Positions 1 through 6,301 are shown, numbered from the stretch's first letter. The stretch is 9,029 nucleotides of DNA from Rubrivivax sp. (GCA_027484885.1 JAIXSD010000096.1:1-9029); one strand, 5' to 3'. A program made the numbers and translations. Notes: generated from the sequence alone by a model not told the origin.

Positions 1-960
1 GACGCCACGGCCAAGCAGAAATCCCAGGCCAAGACTGCGCGCATCCCGATCAAGATCGTGCCCGCAGAGACGCTGAAAAAGCCCGACTGGATTCGCGTCA
101 AGGCCGGTTCGCCCAGCACTCGTTTCTACGAAATCAAGCAGATCCTGCGCGAGCAAAAGCTGCACACCGTCTGCGAGGAAGCCTCGTGCCCGAACATCGG
201 TGAGTGCTTCGGCAAGGGCACGGCCACCTTCATGATCATGGGTGACAAGTGCACCCGCCGCTGCCCCTTCTGCGATGTCGGCCACGGCCGCCCCGATCCG
301 CTCGATGTGAACGAGCCCGAAAACCTGGCCAAGACCATTGCCGCGCTCAAGCTCAAGTATGTGGTGATCACCAGCGTGGATCGCGACGACCTGCGTGACG
401 GCGGCGCCGGCCATTTTGCCGAGTGCATCCGCAAGGTGCGCGAGCTCAGCCCGACGACCCAGATCGAGGTGCTGGTGCCCGATTTCCGCGGCCGCATGGA
501 CCGCGCCCTGGACATCCTCAAGGCCGCGCCGCCGGACGTGATGAACCACAACCTGGAAACCGCGCCACGCCTGTATAAGGAAGCGCGCCCGGGTTCGGAC
601 TACGAGTTCAGCCTCAACCTGCTCAAGCGCTTCAAGGAAGAAGTGCCGGGCGTGCCGACCAAGAGCGGCATCATGGTGGGCCTGGGCGAGACCGACGAGG
701 AAATCCTCCAGGTCATGCGCGATATGCGCGCCCACCACATCGACATGCTGACCATCGGCCAGTACCTGGCACCTTCCGGCCACCACCTGCCGGTGCGCCG
801 CTATGTGCACCCGGACACCTTTAAGATGTTCGAGGAAGAGGCCTACAAGATGGGCTTCACCCACGCCGCCGTGGGCGCCATGGTGCGCAGCAGCTATCAC
901 GCCGACCAGCAGGCCCATGGCGTGCTGGCCGCCGGCGCGGAAGCTCCGGCCGCGTCCTGA
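1..960 (+). CDS. lipA: Lipoyl synthase LipA (5' end outside window)
   Basis: This radical-SAM enzyme inserts two sulfur atoms into protein-bound octanoyl groups to make lipoyl cofactors in the cytoplasm. The reading frame is open from base 1, so the true start lies upstream. The GTG at 58 is only an internal codon, because the 19 residues before it (including [11 protein letters not shown]) read as normal LipA N-terminal sequence. Seen directly: the auxiliary-cluster motif [12 protein letters not shown] (cysteines at bases 172, 187 and 205), the radical-SAM motif CTRRCPFC (CX3CX2C, bases 250-273), and the C-terminal RSSYHAD motif whose serine ligates the auxiliary cluster in known LipA structures. 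The 319 residues present are close to the usual full length, so little is missing. The gene converges on the solute-binding protein gene 30 bp away, and its stop codon lies inside a hairpin. lipB is often upstream in related genomes but cannot be seen here. Confidence 0.97.
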   Translation, partial: DATAKQKSQAKTARIPIKIVPAETLKKPDWIRVKAGSPSTRFYEIKQILREQKLHTVCEEASCPNIGECFGKGTATFMIMGDKCTRRCPFCDVGHGRPDPLDVNEPENLAKTIAALKLKYVVITSVDRDDLRDGGAGHFAECIRKVRELSPTTQIEVLVPDFRGRMDRALDILKAAPPDVMNHNLETAPRLYKEARPGSDYEFSLNLLKRFKEEVPGVPTKSGIMVGLGETDEEILQVMRDMRAHHIDMLTIGQYLAPSGHHLPVRRYVHPDTFKMFEEEAYKMGFTHAAVGAMVRSSYHADQQAHGVLAAGAEAPAAS

Positions 961-994
961 GCGTGGCCTGTCGTCGGGTCGGCGCCGCGCTCAG
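957..994. terminator. Hairpin between convergent lipA and SBP gene
   Basis: Bases 957-967 (CTGAGCGTGGC) pair with 984-994 (GCCGCGCTCAG), giving an 11-bp stem with one G-U wobble on the plus-strand RNA and a 16-nt loop. The lipA stop codon (958-960) and the stop of the opposing gene (991-993) both lie in the stem. No T-run follows on either side, so this is not a textbook intrinsic terminator. On the minus-strand RNA the wobble becomes a C-A mismatch. It may act as a weak bidirectional terminator or as a 3'-end stabiliser. Confidence 0.5.
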
Positions 995-1815
995 CGGTAG
1001 CGGACCCGGCGCCTGAACTCGTCGACCAGGCGCTGGTAGCTGCCGTCCTTGCGCATCTGCGCCAGGCCCTGGCTGAACTGCTGGGCCAGGCGTTCGCCCT
1101 GCGGGTGCTGCTTGGAAAACGCGACCCAGAAGCCATCCATGGAGATCAGTCCGGTGCGGCGAAGCTGGCCACGGAACTCGGGCGTGTTGTCGATGCGCAG
1201 CCAGGCCGGCGTGCGGTTCAAGAGGATGTAGTCCACGCGCTTGCTCAGCAGCATGCGGATCAGGGCGGCATCCGAGACGGCGCTGAACTTCTGGATGCGC
1301 GCGTCGTGCATGAACTCGCTGGGGTAGGTGTAGCCATTGGTGTAGGCCACGCGCTTGCCGCGTAGATCGGACAAGCGCATCTCGGGGCTGGGGTCGTCGG
1401 CCCGGCCGAAGATGGACAGCTCTTCCTCGAACATGGCCGGCTGGTGCCAGAGGTAGTCGTTGCGGTTGTCGTCGGTGATGGTGGCGTTGAAGCAGCCCGC
1501 GACCTGCCCGGTCTTGGCGTACAGCATGCAGCGCGAGAAGGGCACGGTGACGATCTGCACCTGCACGCCCTGCGTGGCCAGGGCCGCGCGGATCAGGTCG
1601 ACGCTGAAGCCCACCGGCGGGCGCTGGGTGTCGGCGCCAGGTTTCTCGGCGGCGCTGTAGGGGGGCCAATCGTCTTCGCCGGCCAGGACCAGGGGTGCCG
1701 CGGGTTTGGTGCCCGGGCCGTCTTCAGCCCAGACTGGGTGGTGCGTGCCGAGTGTGAAAGCCGCGAGCAGGGCGCCGAGGCAGCGCCTGAGGGTTGTCGG
1801 CCGCGTCCTCGACAT
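991..1815 (-). CDS. Periplasmic solute-binding protein, family 3 (SBP_bac_3)
   Basis: The product is a 274-residue predicted periplasmic binding protein of the amino-acid/polar-solute type (COG0834-like). The ATG at 1815 gives a good Sec signal peptide: an Arg-rich start, a hydrophobic LGALLAAFTLG core and a likely cut after Ala30 (VWA/ED). A longer frame to 1923 would read back through the neighbouring gene and is rejected. Family features are GEDDWPPYS near the mature N-terminus, the PVGFSVDLIRAAL helix and the central LRGKRVAYTNGYTYP hinge region. The mature protein has only two cysteines, Cys96 and Cys108. No ABC permease or ATPase gene is adjacent, so the ligand and the transport role are unknown; some such stand-alone proteins are sensors or orphan binding proteins. 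The start is 19 bp after the thioredoxin-like gene stop with a weak ACGAG ribosome site, so the two are probably cotranscribed. The fold is confident, the ligand is not. Confidence 0.88.
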   Translation of the reverse strand: MSRTRPTTLRRCLGALLAAFTLGTHHPVWAEDGPGTKPAAPLVLAGEDDWPPYSAAEKPGADTQRPPVGFSVDLIRAALATQGVQVQIVTVPFSRCMLYAKTGQVAGCFNATITDDNRNDYLWHQPAMFEEELSIFGRADDPSPEMRLSDLRGKRVAYTNGYTYPSEFMHDARIQKFSAVSDAALIRMLLSKRVDYILLNRTPAWLRIDNTPEFRGQLRRTGLISMDGFWVAFSKQHPQGERLAQQFSQGLAQMRKDGSYQRLVDEFRRRVRYR

Positions 1816-1834
1816 GCAAATGCTCGTGCGGGCC

Positions 1835-2356
1835 TCAGGCCGATTCGGCCAGCAGCTTTTCAACCAGGGCGTGCAAGGCCGCGAAGTCCGGCTCGCCGAC
1901 ATAGCGCTTGACCACCTCGCCACGCTTGTTGATCAGCAGCGTGGTCGGCGTCAGCTGCACGCGACCGAAGCTCTGGGCGATCTGGCCGGTGTTGTCGATG
2001 GCCACGCCGAAGGGCAGCTGCCGGCTTTCGGCGAACTTGGCGACGAAGGCTGGCGGGTCGTAGCTCATGGCCACGGCCAGGGTGTCGAAGCCTCGGCCCT
2101 TGAACTTCTCATGTGTGGCGACGATCTGCGGCATTTCCTTGACGCAGGTGGTGCAGCTGGTGGCCCAGAAGTTGACCAGCATGACCTGACCCCGCCACTG
2201 GCTGGAATCGGCCTTCTTGCCGTCCAGCAGCACATAGTCCACCCGCGGCGCGGTTTCGCGGGCACCCAGGCTTTGGTAGGCCAGGTAGGCGCCACCGGCC
2301 AGGGCCAGAACCAGCAAGGCGGGGGCGAGCAGGCGGGAGGTCTTCGTCTTCATCAT
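1835..2356 (-). CDS. TlpA-like membrane-anchored thiol-disulfide oxidoreductase
   Basis: The product is a 173-residue thioredoxin-fold protein expected to face the periplasm. An N-terminal hydrophobic segment at about residues 9-28 (LLAPALLVLALAGGAYLAY) looks like an uncleaved anchor. The active site is WATSCTTC, with Cys68 and Cys71, and the cis-proline loop is LTPTTLL (Pro137). VNFWAT and INKRGEVV fit TlpA/ResA/peroxiredoxin-like reductases (AhpC-TSA/Redoxin families), which reduce disulfides in extracytoplasmic proteins, for example during cytochrome c maturation. No cytochrome biogenesis genes are in the window, so its substrate is unknown. There are two adjacent ATGs (2356 and 2353). The first is chosen because a -10-like TAAACT lies 7 nt upstream. 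The gene follows the kinase-like gene by 36 bp and precedes the solute-binding protein gene by 19 bp. Confidence 0.9.
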   Translation of the reverse strand: MMKTKTSRLLAPALLVLALAGGAYLAYQSLGARETAPRVDYVLLDGKKADSSQWRGQVMLVNFWATSCTTCVKEMPQIVATHEKFKGRGFDTLAVAMSYDPPAFVAKFAESRQLPFGVAIDNTGQIAQSFGRVQLTPTTLLINKRGEVVKRYVGEPDFAALHALVEKLLAESA

Positions 2357-2363
2357 GCCCCGG

Positions 2364-2369
2364 AGTTTA
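2364..2369 (-). promoter_or_regulatory. Possible -10 box for the TlpA-like gene
   Basis: Read on the minus strand, TAAACT (4 of 6 to TATAAT) ends 7 nt before the ATG at 2356, with the context CTAAACTCCGGGGCATG. This closely resembles the ptsI start region, CTAAAGTCGGCGCATG. If active, transcription would begin at or next to the start codon. No convincing -35 box or Shine-Dalgarno sequence is seen. Confidence 0.35.
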
Positions 2370-2392
2370 GAGCCTGCGCCGTGGCGCCGCCC

Positions 2393-3685
2393 TCACAGGC
2401 CTTTGGAGAGTTCGAACAGCAGCACCGAGGGCAGGGCGTCGTTGAGATGCTGGCGCGAGATGCGGGCGAGGCCGTCGGGGGTGGCGGTGGAGAGCTGGGT
2501 CTTGTGCGCCTCGTCCAGCACTTCCACAAAGCTGAAGTCCGGCACTTCGCGCATGGCCTCGGCGTAGAGCCGGTCGAACTCGGGCCCGCGCAGGCGTGCT
2601 TCGAAGACGATGCCATGCGGCAGGCCTTCGGCACAGAACTGGGCGGCCTCCTCCATGCTGCCGACCGCGTCGATGATCAGGCCCATGTGCTGCATGGCCG
2701 CCTGCAGCTGGCTGCGCAGCTCGCGGCGCTGGGCGATCACCAGCACATGGCTGCCGGCCAAGGGCTTGGAATTGCTGGAGGGCGGATAGTCCTGCGAGCT
2801 CTCGCTCTCGGCGGGCGCGTCGAGCGCGCGCTCGGTGGCGGCCAGACCATTGGCTTCATCGCCGACGATGTGAGGGAACTCCAGCGTCAGCACCGAGATG
2901 CCGGCTTCATCTTCGCGCAGCGGCAGCACGCCCAGGGTGATGGCCGTCTGCTCGACCAGGCGCCAGGCCAGGGAGTTCAGGGAGGCCGGGGTTTCGGCGG
3001 CGCGCGGGTCGTCCAGCAGGTCCAGCGAGCGATGGGCAAAGCGGCAGACCAGGCGGGCCTTGGCCGGCCAGGGCGTCAGGTCCAGTCGCAGATCGATGGA
3101 GCTGTGCGTGCTGGCCAAGGCCCAGTCCATCAAGGCATTGAGCAGGGCGAACAGCAGGGAGCCATCGGTCATGACCTCGATGGGTTTGAGCACCTGGCGC
3201 ACCTGGATGCCTCGCGCCTGGGTCTCGCGGCTGCGCTGGGCCAGCACGCTTCGCAGCACCTGGGTCAGATGCATTTTTTCGCGCGACAGGTGCAGGCGCC
3301 CGGATGCCAATCGGGCCAGCTGCTGACCGACCATGCCGGCCTCGCGCGCCTGGCTGACGCTTTCACGCAGGGCGCGCAGGCTTTGCCGGTCGATCTGACC
3401 GGTGCTGACCAGCTTGTGGATGCGCTCCAGCGCCGAACTCAGCGGCCCGGCGATCTCGGCGCCCAGCTGTTGCACGATCTCGGCCCACTGCGCATGGCTC
3501 GGCTCGCCAGCGACATCGTTCGCAGCGTTGGCGTTGGCAGAGGGTGGGAGCGGGGTGCGCATGACAGGGGCGGGGGATGTGGGATGTGGGATGTGCTGCT
3601 GCTGAAGCGGGGCGTGGAGTTTCTTGTGTTTATCGGCCTGGGAAGCGATCGGGACGACGTTTCGCGCAGCGGTCGCCATGGTCAT
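2393..3685 (-). CDS. Degenerate hybrid histidine-kinase-like protein
   Basis: The product is a 430-residue soluble protein with no predicted membrane segment. Residues 1-60 are low complexity (Gln, Pro, Ala, Asn). Residues 65-165 look like a DHp helical hairpin, 170-275 like an HATPase domain and 311-425 like a receiver domain. By-eye alignment suggests the catalytic positions are lost. The H-box SHEIRTPL reads GAEIAGPL, with Ala76 in place of His. The N-box reads LLNALMDWA, with Asp187 in place of the Mg-binding Asn. The G1/G2 glycine motifs are absent (SLNSLAWRLVEQ instead of a GLGL motif). In the receiver, the acidic pair is Ala-Gln (VLVIAQR) and the phospho-acceptor Asp is Glu362 (GIVFEARLRG). 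It may therefore act as a binding or scaffold pseudo-kinase. The start at 3685 is the longest ATG; Met3 (3679) and Met42 (3562) are alternatives. It lies 36 bp upstream of the TlpA-like gene. The fold assignment is inferred from motif order, not from a search. Confidence 0.72.
   Translation of the reverse strand: MTMATAARNVVPIASQADKHKKLHAPLQQQHIPHPTSPAPVMRTPLPPSANANAANDVAGEPSHAQWAEIVQQLGAEIAGPLSSALERIHKLVSTGQIDRQSLRALRESVSQAREAGMVGQQLARLASGRLHLSREKMHLTQVLRSVLAQRSRETQARGIQVRQVLKPIEVMTDGSLLFALLNALMDWALASTHSSIDLRLDLTPWPAKARLVCRFAHRSLDLLDDPRAAETPASLNSLAWRLVEQTAITLGVLPLREDEAGISVLTLEFPHIVGDEANGLAATERALDAPAESESSQDYPPSSNSKPLAGSHVLVIAQRRELRSQLQAAMQHMGLIIDAVGSMEEAAQFCAEGLPHGIVFEARLRGPEFDRLYAEAMREVPDFSFVEVLDEAHKTQLSTATPDGLARISRQHLNDALPSVLLFELSKGL
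3574..3594. repeat. Three tandem copies of a 7-bp unit (GGGATGT)
   Basis: GGGATGT occurs at 3574-3580, 3581-3587 and 3588-3594 with no change between copies. The tract lies in the low-complexity N-terminal coding region of the kinase-like gene and encodes part of QHIPHPTSP. Because 7 is not a multiple of 3, gain or loss of one unit would shift the frame. An in-frame ATG (Met42, base 3562) lies just downstream of the tract. Confidence 0.8.
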
Positions 3686-3839
3686 GGTGAAGCGGTGCAG
3701 CGTCCATCCCCCGATCCGGGGGCAAACCCGAGTGGCATGCCGACTGGCGGCATTTCGGTGAACTCTGCACGCTGAAGCTGGGGATTTGCATGCAGATACC
3801 GCTGATTTGAGGGGGTAGGGTGAGGCGCCTGCCGCCGCT
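3686..3839. other. Intergenic region between CoA-transferase and kinase-like genes
   Basis: This 154-bp gap is the largest in the window. It holds no convincing gene. Three inverted repeats are visible: CCCCC/GGGGG at 3708-3722 with a 5-nt loop, ATGCCG/CGGCAT at 3737-3753 with a 5-nt loop, and a near-palindrome ATTTGCATGCAGAT at 3784-3797 around a perfect TGCATGCA. The region should contain the 3' end of the CoA-transferase transcript and the promoter of the kinase-like gene. I could not assign a convincing -10/-35 pair, and there is no T-run to mark a terminator. Confidence 0.4.
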
Positions 3840-5150
3840 TCAAGCCACCGCGCCGCTGGCGAGCAGGGCCTCGATCTCGGCCTCGCTGCAGCCGGCTTCG
3901 CTCAGGATCTCGCGCGTGTGCTGGCCCAGCAGCGGCGGCGCGTGCCGGTAGCTCACCGGGGTCAGCGAGAGCTTGATCGGGTTGGCCACCACGCGCAGCT
4001 CTTCGCTGAGCGGGTGGGCCAGGGGCACGACGGTGCCGCGCGCCTGCACCTGCGGGTCGGCAAAGGTCTCGGCCAGGTTGTTGATCGGGCCGCAGGGCAC
4101 TTTGGCAGCCTCCAGCGCACGCAGCCAGTGGTCGCGTGGCTGGGTGATCAGGGCCGCCTCGATCATCGGCACCAGTTCGGCGCGGTGGCGCACGCGTTCG
4201 CTGTTGCGGGCAAAGCGCGGGTCCAGCGCCCATTCGCTGTGGCCGGCGATCTCGCAGAATTTGGCGAACTGCGTGTCGTTGCCCACGGCCAGAATCAGGT
4301 GGCCATCGCTGGCCGCGAAGATCTGGTAGGGCACGATGTTGGCGTGGGCATTGCCCAGGCGGCCGGGCGCGCGGCCGGTGCACAGGAAATTGGCGCCGAC
4401 ATTGGCCAGCATGGCGACCTGGGTGTCCAGCAAGGCCATGTCGATGATTTGGCCGCGCCCCGTGGCTTCGGCATGGCGCAGGGCCGCCAGCACGGCCACG
4501 GTGGCGTAGAGCCCGGTGAACAGGTCGGCCACCGCCACGCCCACTTTTTGCGGGCCGCCGCCGGGCTTGTCGTCGCGCTCGCCGGTGATGCTCATCAGAC
4601 CGCCCATGCCCTGGATGGCGTAGTCGTAGCCGGCCCGGTCGCGGTAGGGCCCGGTCTGGCCGAAGCCGGTGATGGAGCAGACCACCAGGCGCGGGTTGGC
4701 GTCTTGCAGGCTTTGTGCATCGAGTCCGAAGCGGGCCAGATCCCCGACCTTGAAGTTCTCCACCAGCACATCGGCTTGCTGTGCCAGGCGCCGGATCAAG
4801 GCCTGACCCTCGGCGCAGGCGATGTCGATGGCGATCGAGCGCTTGTTGCGGTTGGCGCCCAGGTAGTAGGCCGCTTCCGAAGTGTCTTGGCCTTGCGCGT
4901 CTTTCATATAGGGTGGACCCCAGGCACGGGTGTCGTCACCGCTGCCGGGGCGCTCGACCTTGATCACATCGGCACCAAGGTCGGCCAGGGTCTGGGTGCA
5001 CCAGGGGCCGGCCAGCACGCGCGACAGGTCCAGCACGCGCACGCCGGCCAGGGCCATGGGCGGGAGCAGGGATGCGAGCTGCGGGGCCTGCGGCGCCGTG
5101 GCCGTCTCGGCACCCGGCATCGGGGAGGAATTCGTCTGCGGAGGGTTCAT
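3840..5150 (-). CDS. CoA-transferase family III (CaiB/BaiF type)
   Basis: The product is a predicted cytoplasmic enzyme that moves CoA between carboxylic acids. The core begins LAGVRVLDLSRVLAGPWCTQ, the classic opening of the family, followed by GADVIKVERPGSGDDTR, NRNKRSIAIDI, DVLVENFKVG and TGFGQTGPY. The likely catalytic aspartate, by analogy with formyl-CoA transferase Asp169, is in DMALLDTQ (Asp242 when counted from 5150). The C-terminal domain includes VPCGPINNLAE and ends in a short acidic helix. The ATG at 5150 gives 436 residues; an ATG at 5159 adds three, and one at 5057 would remove a 31-residue Pro/Ala-rich leader and start at the conserved core. I prefer 5150 because a -10-like CACAAT lies 7 nt upstream. 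The substrate pair (succinyl-CoA, formyl-CoA, carnitine or other) cannot be read from the sequence. It is divergent from the lipoprotein gene, with 51 bp between starts. Confidence 0.92.
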   Translation of the reverse strand: MNPPQTNSSPMPGAETATAPQAPQLASLLPPMALAGVRVLDLSRVLAGPWCTQTLADLGADVIKVERPGSGDDTRAWGPPYMKDAQGQDTSEAAYYLGANRNKRSIAIDIACAEGQALIRRLAQQADVLVENFKVGDLARFGLDAQSLQDANPRLVVCSITGFGQTGPYRDRAGYDYAIQGMGGLMSITGERDDKPGGGPQKVGVAVADLFTGLYATVAVLAALRHAEATGRGQIIDMALLDTQVAMLANVGANFLCTGRAPGRLGNAHANIVPYQIFAASDGHLILAVGNDTQFAKFCEIAGHSEWALDPRFARNSERVRHRAELVPMIEAALITQPRDHWLRALEAAKVPCGPINNLAETFADPQVQARGTVVPLAHPLSEELRVVANPIKLSLTPVSYRHAPPLLGQHTREILSEAGCSEAEIEALLASGAVA

Positions 5151-5157
5151 GCGAATC

Positions 5158-5163
5158 ATTGTG
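5158..5163 (-). promoter_or_regulatory. Possible -10 box for the CoA-transferase gene
   Basis: On the minus strand CACAAT (4 of 6 to TATAAT) ends 7 nt before the ATG at 5150. It has the same box-to-start spacing as other genes in the window. No -35 box is clear. The box overlaps the alternative ATG at 5159, so use of this promoter would exclude that start. Confidence 0.25.
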
Positions 5164-5189
5164 CGTGCTGGCGCTGCGGGCCGGGCTCC

Positions 5190-5195
5190 GATAAT
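5190..5195 (+). promoter_or_regulatory. Possible -10 box for the lipoprotein gene
   Basis: GATAAT (5 of 6 to TATAAT) ends 6 nt before the ATG at 5202, with the context GATAATGCCCGCATG. No -35 match is seen at 16-18 bp and no Shine-Dalgarno sequence is present, so a leaderless or nearly leaderless message is implied if the box is used. Confidence 0.45.
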
Positions 5196-5201
5196 GCCCG
5201 C

Positions 5202-5762
5202 ATGACCTTGCCACGCCTGCTCTCCCGTCGCCCCGCGCCGCTGCGCTGGGCCTGTGTTCTTGTGTTGCCGGCTTTGCTGGCGGCTTGTTCGCCGGGCCTG
5301 GATTGGCGCGAGGTGCGACCGGCCGATTCGGGCCTCTTGCTGATGTTCCCCTGCAAGCCCGAAGTCCACAGCCGCCCGGCCACGTCCAGCGAGCCGGTGC
5401 GCATGGGCATGGCGCAGTGCAAGGCCGATGGCATCACGTTCTCGGTCTCCTGGGCCGAGGTGCGCGACCCGGCTCTGGTCACCCCGGCCATGCGGCAGAT
5501 GCGCGAGTCGGTGATGAGCAAGCTGGGGGCCGCTGAGGCCGGCGCGCCGCAAGCCCTTCAGGTGCCCGGCATGACGCCCAGCCCGGAGGCCGTGCAGCTG
5601 CATCTGCGCAGCCCGGCCCGCCCCGGTGGGGCGGCCGCGAGCGAGGTGGACCTGGCCTTGTTCACCCGCGGGCTCTGGGTCTACCAGGTGCTGATGTTGG
5701 CGCCCAAGCGCCAGCCGGCAGCCTGGGATGGGTTCATCAACGCGATGAAGCTGGAGACTTGA
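5202..5762 (+). CDS. Small predicted lipoprotein of unknown function
   Basis: The product is 186 residues. The N-terminus has a basic stretch (RLLSRRPAPLR), a hydrophobic segment and a lipobox LLAAC with Cys at about residue 29, so it should be processed by signal peptidase II and lipid-anchored. The residue after Cys is Ser, which by the usual rule favours outer-membrane sorting. The mature part starts with SPGLDWREVRPADSG, contains FPCKPEVHSR and a second region AQCKADGITFSVSWAEV, and ends with a short amphipathic segment. The two cysteines in these stretches could form a disulfide. I recognise no catalytic motif; it resembles uncharacterised Burkholderiales proteins with a DWREVRP opening. 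The start is fixed by the signal peptide and the nearby GATAAT box. The frame stays open far upstream, but that part is antisense to the CoA-transferase gene and is not coding. The EIIA gene starts 94 bp downstream. Confidence 0.85.
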   Translation: MTLPRLLSRRPAPLRWACVLVLPALLAACSPGLDWREVRPADSGLLLMFPCKPEVHSRPATSSEPVRMGMAQCKADGITFSVSWAEVRDPALVTPAMRQMRESVMSKLGAAEAGAPQALQVPGMTPSPEAVQLHLRSPARPGGAAASEVDLALFTRGLWVYQVLMLAPKRQPAAWDGFINAMKLET

Positions 5763-5765
5763 GCC

Positions 5766-5804
5766 GCGGTATGGATGAAAAAGACCGCATCTTGCGCTGT
5801 GCGG
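5766..5804 (+). other. Mutually exclusive short stems upstream of EIIA gene
   Basis: GCGGT (5766-5770) can pair with ACCGC (5784-5788), or the overlapping CCGCA (5785-5789) can pair with TGCGG (5800-5804). Each stem is only 5 bp, so this is weak evidence for a switch. The rest of the 94-bp gap holds a likely EIIA promoter box and an imperfect inverted repeat CAGCT/AGCTG around 5818-5838. Confidence 0.15.
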
Positions 5805-5842
5805 CAGGGCTGGTGTCAGCTGGCCGACGGCTGAGCTGCATT

Positions 5843-5848
5843 GATAAT
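5843..5848 (+). promoter_or_regulatory. Possible -10 box for the EIIA-Man-like gene
   Basis: GATAAT (5 of 6 to TATAAT) ends 8 nt before the ATG at 5857. There is no good -35 box at the expected distance and no Shine-Dalgarno sequence. The box is identical to that of the lipoprotein gene and sits at a similar distance from the start. Confidence 0.4.
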
Positions 5849-5856
5849 GGGATGCC

Positions 5857-6252
5857 ATGTCCGGACTGCTCTTGATCGCCCACGCCCCGCTTGCCTCTGC
5901 TTTGAAAGCGGTGGCGGAGCACACCTTCCCGGATTGCGCCCGGCAGTTGCAGGTGCTGGACGTGACGCCCGAGATGTCCGCCGAGGCAGTGGAGAGCGCT
6001 GCACGCGCCCTGCTGCTGGCCGGCGGCCATGCCGAGAACCTGGTGCTGACCGATGTGTTCGGTGCCACGCCCAGCAATGCGGCCTTGCGCTTGCGCAGCG
6101 CCACGGTGCAGGTGATCAGCGGGGTCAATGTGCCGATGTTGTGGCGCTCGCTGTGCTACGCCGGCCAGCCCTTGGCTTGCCTGGCTGAGCGGGCCAGTGG
6201 CGGCGGCCAGTCGGGCATTGTGTTGTCCGAGACACCGGGGGCTGCGCCCTGA
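5857..6252 (+). CDS. PTS EIIA component, mannose (EIIA-Man) family
   Basis: The product is a 131-residue single-domain cytoplasmic protein that accepts phosphate from HPr. The N-terminus SGLLLIAHAPLASAL carries the phospho-accepting His9 (equivalent to His10 of E. coli EIIA-Man). The second active-site loop TDVFGATPSNAA supplies Asp66, and SGVNVPML is the conserved third loop. The length equals one EIIA domain. There is no EIIB fusion, and no EIIB, IIC or IID gene is in the window, so this is probably a regulatory protein and not part of a sugar permease. Similar proteins are called PtsM in Ralstonia eutropha, encoded beside ptsH and ptsI. In many Burkholderiales gshB precedes this gene; here an unrelated lipoprotein gene does. 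The stop codon lies in the loop of a possible GCGCC/GGCGC hairpin (6244-6262), and ptsH starts 61 bp later, so the two could still share a transcript. Confidence 0.93.
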   Translation: MSGLLLIAHAPLASALKAVAEHTFPDCARQLQVLDVTPEMSAEAVESAARALLLAGGHAENLVLTDVFGATPSNAALRLRSATVQVISGVNVPMLWRSLCYAGQPLACLAERASGGGQSGIVLSETPGAAP

Positions 6253-6262
6253 GGGCAGGCGC
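6244..6262 (+). other. Possible stem-loop at the EIIA stop codon
   Basis: GCGCC (6244-6248) pairs with GGCGC (6258-6262) across a 9-nt loop that contains the TGA stop at 6250-6252. A run of six T bases follows only at 6288-6293, after a weak ACCG/CGGT stem, so I do not call a terminator. It could partly separate EIIA from ptsH expression. Confidence 0.2.
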
Positions 6263-6297
6263 TTCAAACCGATGCCGACGGTGAACCTTTTTTCCTT

Positions 6298-6301
6298 GGA
6301 G
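6298..6301 (+). promoter_or_regulatory. Ribosome binding site of ptsH
   Basis: GGAG lies 12 nt before the ATG at 6314, and a weaker TGAG is closer (6305-6308). ptsH is one of the few genes here with a recognisable Shine-Dalgarno sequence, consistent with being internal to an EIIA-ptsH transcript. Confidence 0.5.

Noticed and set aside
58..60. GTG as the start of lipA
   Set aside because: The frame is open to base 1 and the residues before it are typical of the LipA N-terminus, so the gene simply begins outside the window.
1706..3775. Long plus-strand open frame (689 codons)
   Set aside because: It is antisense to the TlpA-like and kinase-like genes and part of the SBP gene, has a Gln/Gly/His/Ala-rich composition with no domain, and is explained by GC-rich codon bias on the minus strand.
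3918..5201. Plus-strand frame upstream of and in frame with the lipoprotein
   Set aside because: It is the antisense shadow of the CoA-transferase. The lipoprotein signal peptide and lipobox fix the real start at 5202.
5771..5875. 34-codon plus-strand ORF (starts MDEKDRIL, ends CPDCS) just before and overlapping EIIA
   Set aside because: It has no ribosome site or promoter signal, overlaps the EIIA start and a probable EIIA -10 box, and is short enough to be chance.
5151..6128. Minus-strand extension of the CoA-transferase frame across the lipoprotein and EIIA genes
   Set aside because: The conserved family core starts at about 5057; the extension is antisense to two recognised genes and has no family similarity.
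6278..6293. Intrinsic terminator between EIIA and ptsH (ACCG/CGGT stem then six T)
   Set aside because: The stem is only 4 bp and is separated from the T-run by five bases, too weak to call.
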